From Bacteroidota bacterium (GTDB taxonomy: Bacteria > Bacteroidota > Bacteroidia > Bacteroidales > GCA-2711565), in assembly GCA_003353955.1 (NCBI GenBank), contig PIVJ01000025.1:1-35189 (forward strand): 35,189 nt of DNA. The letters are read 5' to 3'. Positions 33,420-35,189 of this stretch are shown here, piece after piece (position 1 is the stretch's first letter; every line of letters starts with the position of its first letter). The translations under genes and the position numbers were made by a program. Below the pieces are notes generated by a model. It worked only from the letters and a program-made list of their open reading frames with translations, was not told the origin of the DNA and made no database searches.

Positions 33420-35189
33420 TTATTGTTTAATAAAGACTTCTGTTAATGGGGCTTTCTCACCCTCAACAGATAATATATAAATTCCATTTACTAAATCGGA
33501 AATATTAATTATATTTTCATTTCTGCTTAATACAAATTCCTTAACTATAGCTCCGGTAGTAAAGTTAATAATTTTAGCTTTTGTATTATCAAATGAAATT
33601 TCAACACTCAACTTATCTTTAGCAGGATTTGGGAATACTTTTATATTAGCAGCAACTTCATTTTCATCATTTTCTCCTAATCTATTACCACTGTTTTCAT
33701 TACTTATAGGTGCAAATGCAGTTGCAGACATAGCTGTAATATTAACAGCATAATCTTCAACTTCACCATATGTAAATGACCCACAAACATCAGAGTAACC
33801 GCCATCAGACATTGCAACACGCATCCTGGTTTGACCTATAGTTGCTGTTGATGGAATAGTAACTGCTGCTGCATAAATAGCTGACCCTGAAGTTGTTCTT
33901 TGCATAACTATTTCATCACTTGTAAACACTCCATCAATATTAAAGTCGATCCATATAGTCCAATATTCTTTATATGCTTTCCTTTTATAAGCTGCTTTTA
34001 AAGTAGCAGTATAGCTAGCACCTAAAGAAACATTTGCAGTTAAATTAGTAAAATCTCCATATCCGCCATTAGCACCGGAAGTATTGTATAAGTCATTTAG
34101 TCCAAATACATCAATCCATTCATATTGTGCATTTGCTCCATAAAGGTCACAATACCCAGTCGCAACAGCATCTAAAGTTGTAACATTAATTGAGCTGCTT
34201 GCAGCGGAAATATTTCCGGCAGCATCTGTAGCTTTTACATAAAATGAATACGTTGTTACTGCTGATAATCCGGATACATTATAAGATGTTGCAGAAGTAC
34301 TTGCTAAAAGAGCACCGTCTTTATAAACATCATATCCTGTTACGCCAATATTATCATTTGATGCATTCCAACTTAAGTCACATGAGTTTGAACCAATATT
34401 AGATGTACTTAAGCCATTAGGTACGCTTGGTGCCTCCGTATCATCAGGACTACTTCCACCACCAGCCGCAACAACCGCAGCGTATGCATCTACTAAACCA
34501 GCACCGTATTCATTTGAATTACCAACATTTTTAGCAGTAGTATAAAGAATAGTTTCAACTTCACTTTTTGTAAGAGTAGCATCAACAGAGAGTATAAGTG
34601 CAGCAACAGCTGATACTTGCGGAGCTGCCCCGGAAGTTCCTCCAAAAGAATCGTAATAGTCATCGTTAGTCAAACCATTACTGCCCTCACGATCAATTGT
34701 TCTTAAACCATGGGTTGAATACCACTTGTCTCCACTTCCATATCTCCAATCATCATCACTAGGCGCTACGATATCAAGAGCAGGACCATAGTTACTGTAC
34801 ATACTTCTTTTACCGTCTCCGGATATAGCGCCTACAGCCGTAACATTATTTAAATTTGCCGGATAAACAACACAAGAATAAAAGTCATTCCCCGACGAAA
34901 TTAAAATAATACATCCTAAACCGCCTCGACCGTTTGTAGCTGCATCGGTAAAAGCTGCCGTAATTGAAGCAACATTATAAGTACATGTTCGAAATCCCCA
35001 TGAATTTGAAAGAACATCAGCACCTTGATTTACTGCCCACGTAATACCATCGGCTACATCTGCATTAGTTGTATTGTCTGTAAAGATATTAACACTAAAT
35101 ATACCTACATCAGGAGAAATACCCTTAACACCAATATTGTTGTGTTGAGCACCTATTAAACCCGCAACCGATTGACCGTGCCAACCATC
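33420..35189 (-). CDS. Secreted S8 subtilase with FN3, GEVED and T9SS sorting domains (5' end outside window)
   Basis: The frame is open to the window edge, so the N-terminus is missing; 589 residues are present. Counting from the edge, the catalytic His is residue 4 (DGWHGQSVAG), the oxyanion Asn residue 101 (SSGND) and the Ser residue 186 (GGTSGAAP); the catalytic Asp lies upstream, off the window. Then follow a fibronectin III domain (about 245-335, PSVPNGLSTSN to SSINVTT), a GEVED domain (about 345-485, with WIDFNIDGVF and YGEVEDYAV) and a C-terminal T9SS type A sorting domain (about 520-589, IKVFPNPAKDKL to GIYILSVEG). It is an extracellular or surface protease exported through the type IX system. 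The ATG at 34802 inside the gene is not the start. Confidence 0.93.
   Translation of the reverse strand, partial: DGWHGQSVAGLIGAQHNNIGVKGISPDVGIFSVNIFTDNTTNADVADGITWAVNQGADVLSNSWGFRTCTYNVASITAAFTDAATNGRGGLGCIILISSGNDFYSCVVYPANLNNVTAVGAISGDGKRSMYSNYGPALDIVAPSDDDWRYGSGDKWYSTHGLRTIDREGSNGLTNDDYYDSFGGTSGAAPQVSAVAALILSVDATLTKSEVETILYTTAKNVGNSNEYGAGLVDAYAAVVAAGGGSSPDDTEAPSVPNGLSTSNIGSNSCDLSWNASNDNIGVTGYDVYKDGALLASTSATSYNVSGLSAVTTYSFYVKATDAAGNISAASSSINVTTLDAVATGYCDLYGANAQYEWIDVFGLNDLYNTSGANGGYGDFTNLTANVSLGASYTATLKAAYKRKAYKEYWTIWIDFNIDGVFTSDEIVMQRTTSGSAIYAAAVTIPSTATIGQTRMRVAMSDGGYSDVCGSFTYGEVEDYAVNITAMSATAFAPISNENSGNRLGENDENEVAANIKVFPNPAKDKLSVEISFDNTKAKIINFTTGAIVKEFVLSRNENIINISDLVNGIYILSVEGEKAPLTEVFIKQ

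Noticed and set aside
33420-34802. Subtilase starting at the ATG at 34802
   Set aside because: The frame continues without a stop to the window edge, and that upstream part carries the catalytic His and Asn, so the internal ATG is not the start.
1-35189. CRISPR array, tRNA or rRNA genes, toxin-antitoxin or defence system
   Set aside because: No regularly spaced short repeats, no cloverleaf-like sequence with T-loop signature, and no recognisable defence proteins were seen on either strand.

Overview
The window looks like chromosomal DNA of a member of the Bacteroidetes (Bacteroidota), probably class Bacteroidia or a near relative. The evidence is AT-rich sequence, promoters of the Bacteroidetes form (TTTG, about 19 bp, TAnnTTTG), lipoproteins with a Cys-Lys-Lys start to the mature chain, a secreted subtilase with a type IX secretion (T9SS) C-terminal sorting domain, and the OstA-like/MCE/amidase/LptD gene group common in that phylum. 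Genus cannot be told from the sequence alone.

Layout. 28-4978 (minus): a SAM-I riboswitch and promoter drive metH and metF. 4993-5153: one copy of a dispersed repeat that starts at the stop codon of a phosphopantetheinyl transferase gene (5150-5797, minus). 5917-7338 (plus): S-adenosylhomocysteine hydrolase with a textbook promoter and a terminator. 7417-8500: decayed DNA holding an orphan C-terminal gene fragment and an IS1634-type transposase pseudogene. 8596-11993 (minus): gatE-gatD, an archaeal-type tRNA-dependent amidotransferase, which is unusual in a bacterium. 12186-18585: envelope biogenesis block (LptA/OstA-like, MlaD/MCE, cell-wall amidase, LptD). 18700-19582: IS30-family pseudogene. 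19659-22874 (plus): adenosine kinase, then a divergent EF-G paralogue whose stop codon begins the second, inverted copy of the dispersed repeat. 23082-28215 (minus): small lipoprotein, iron-type alcohol dehydrogenase, VWA protein, mnmA and SDR-type threonine dehydrogenase. 28383-31166 (plus): kbl and cysS. 31178-35189 (minus): alpha/beta-hydrolase lipoprotein, small lipoprotein with an unusual 5' leader, and a subtilase cut by the window edge.

How the genes fit together. MetF and MetH regenerate methionine, SAH hydrolase splits the SAH left after methyl transfer, and adenosine kinase removes the adenosine product. Most of the methyl cycle is therefore within 20 kb, with only the metH-metF arm under a visible SAM riboswitch. 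Threonine dehydrogenase and Kbl are divergent neighbours and make a complete threonine-to-glycine plus acetyl-CoA route. The central block handles LPS transport, lipid traffic and peptidoglycan.

No CRISPR array, tRNA, rRNA or defence island was seen. The observations most worth a second look are the bacterial GatDE pair, the stop-codon-anchored dispersed repeat, the EF-G paralogue lacking its catalytic histidine, and a 5' leader with mutually exclusive stems at 33160-33218. None of these amounts to proof of a new system.
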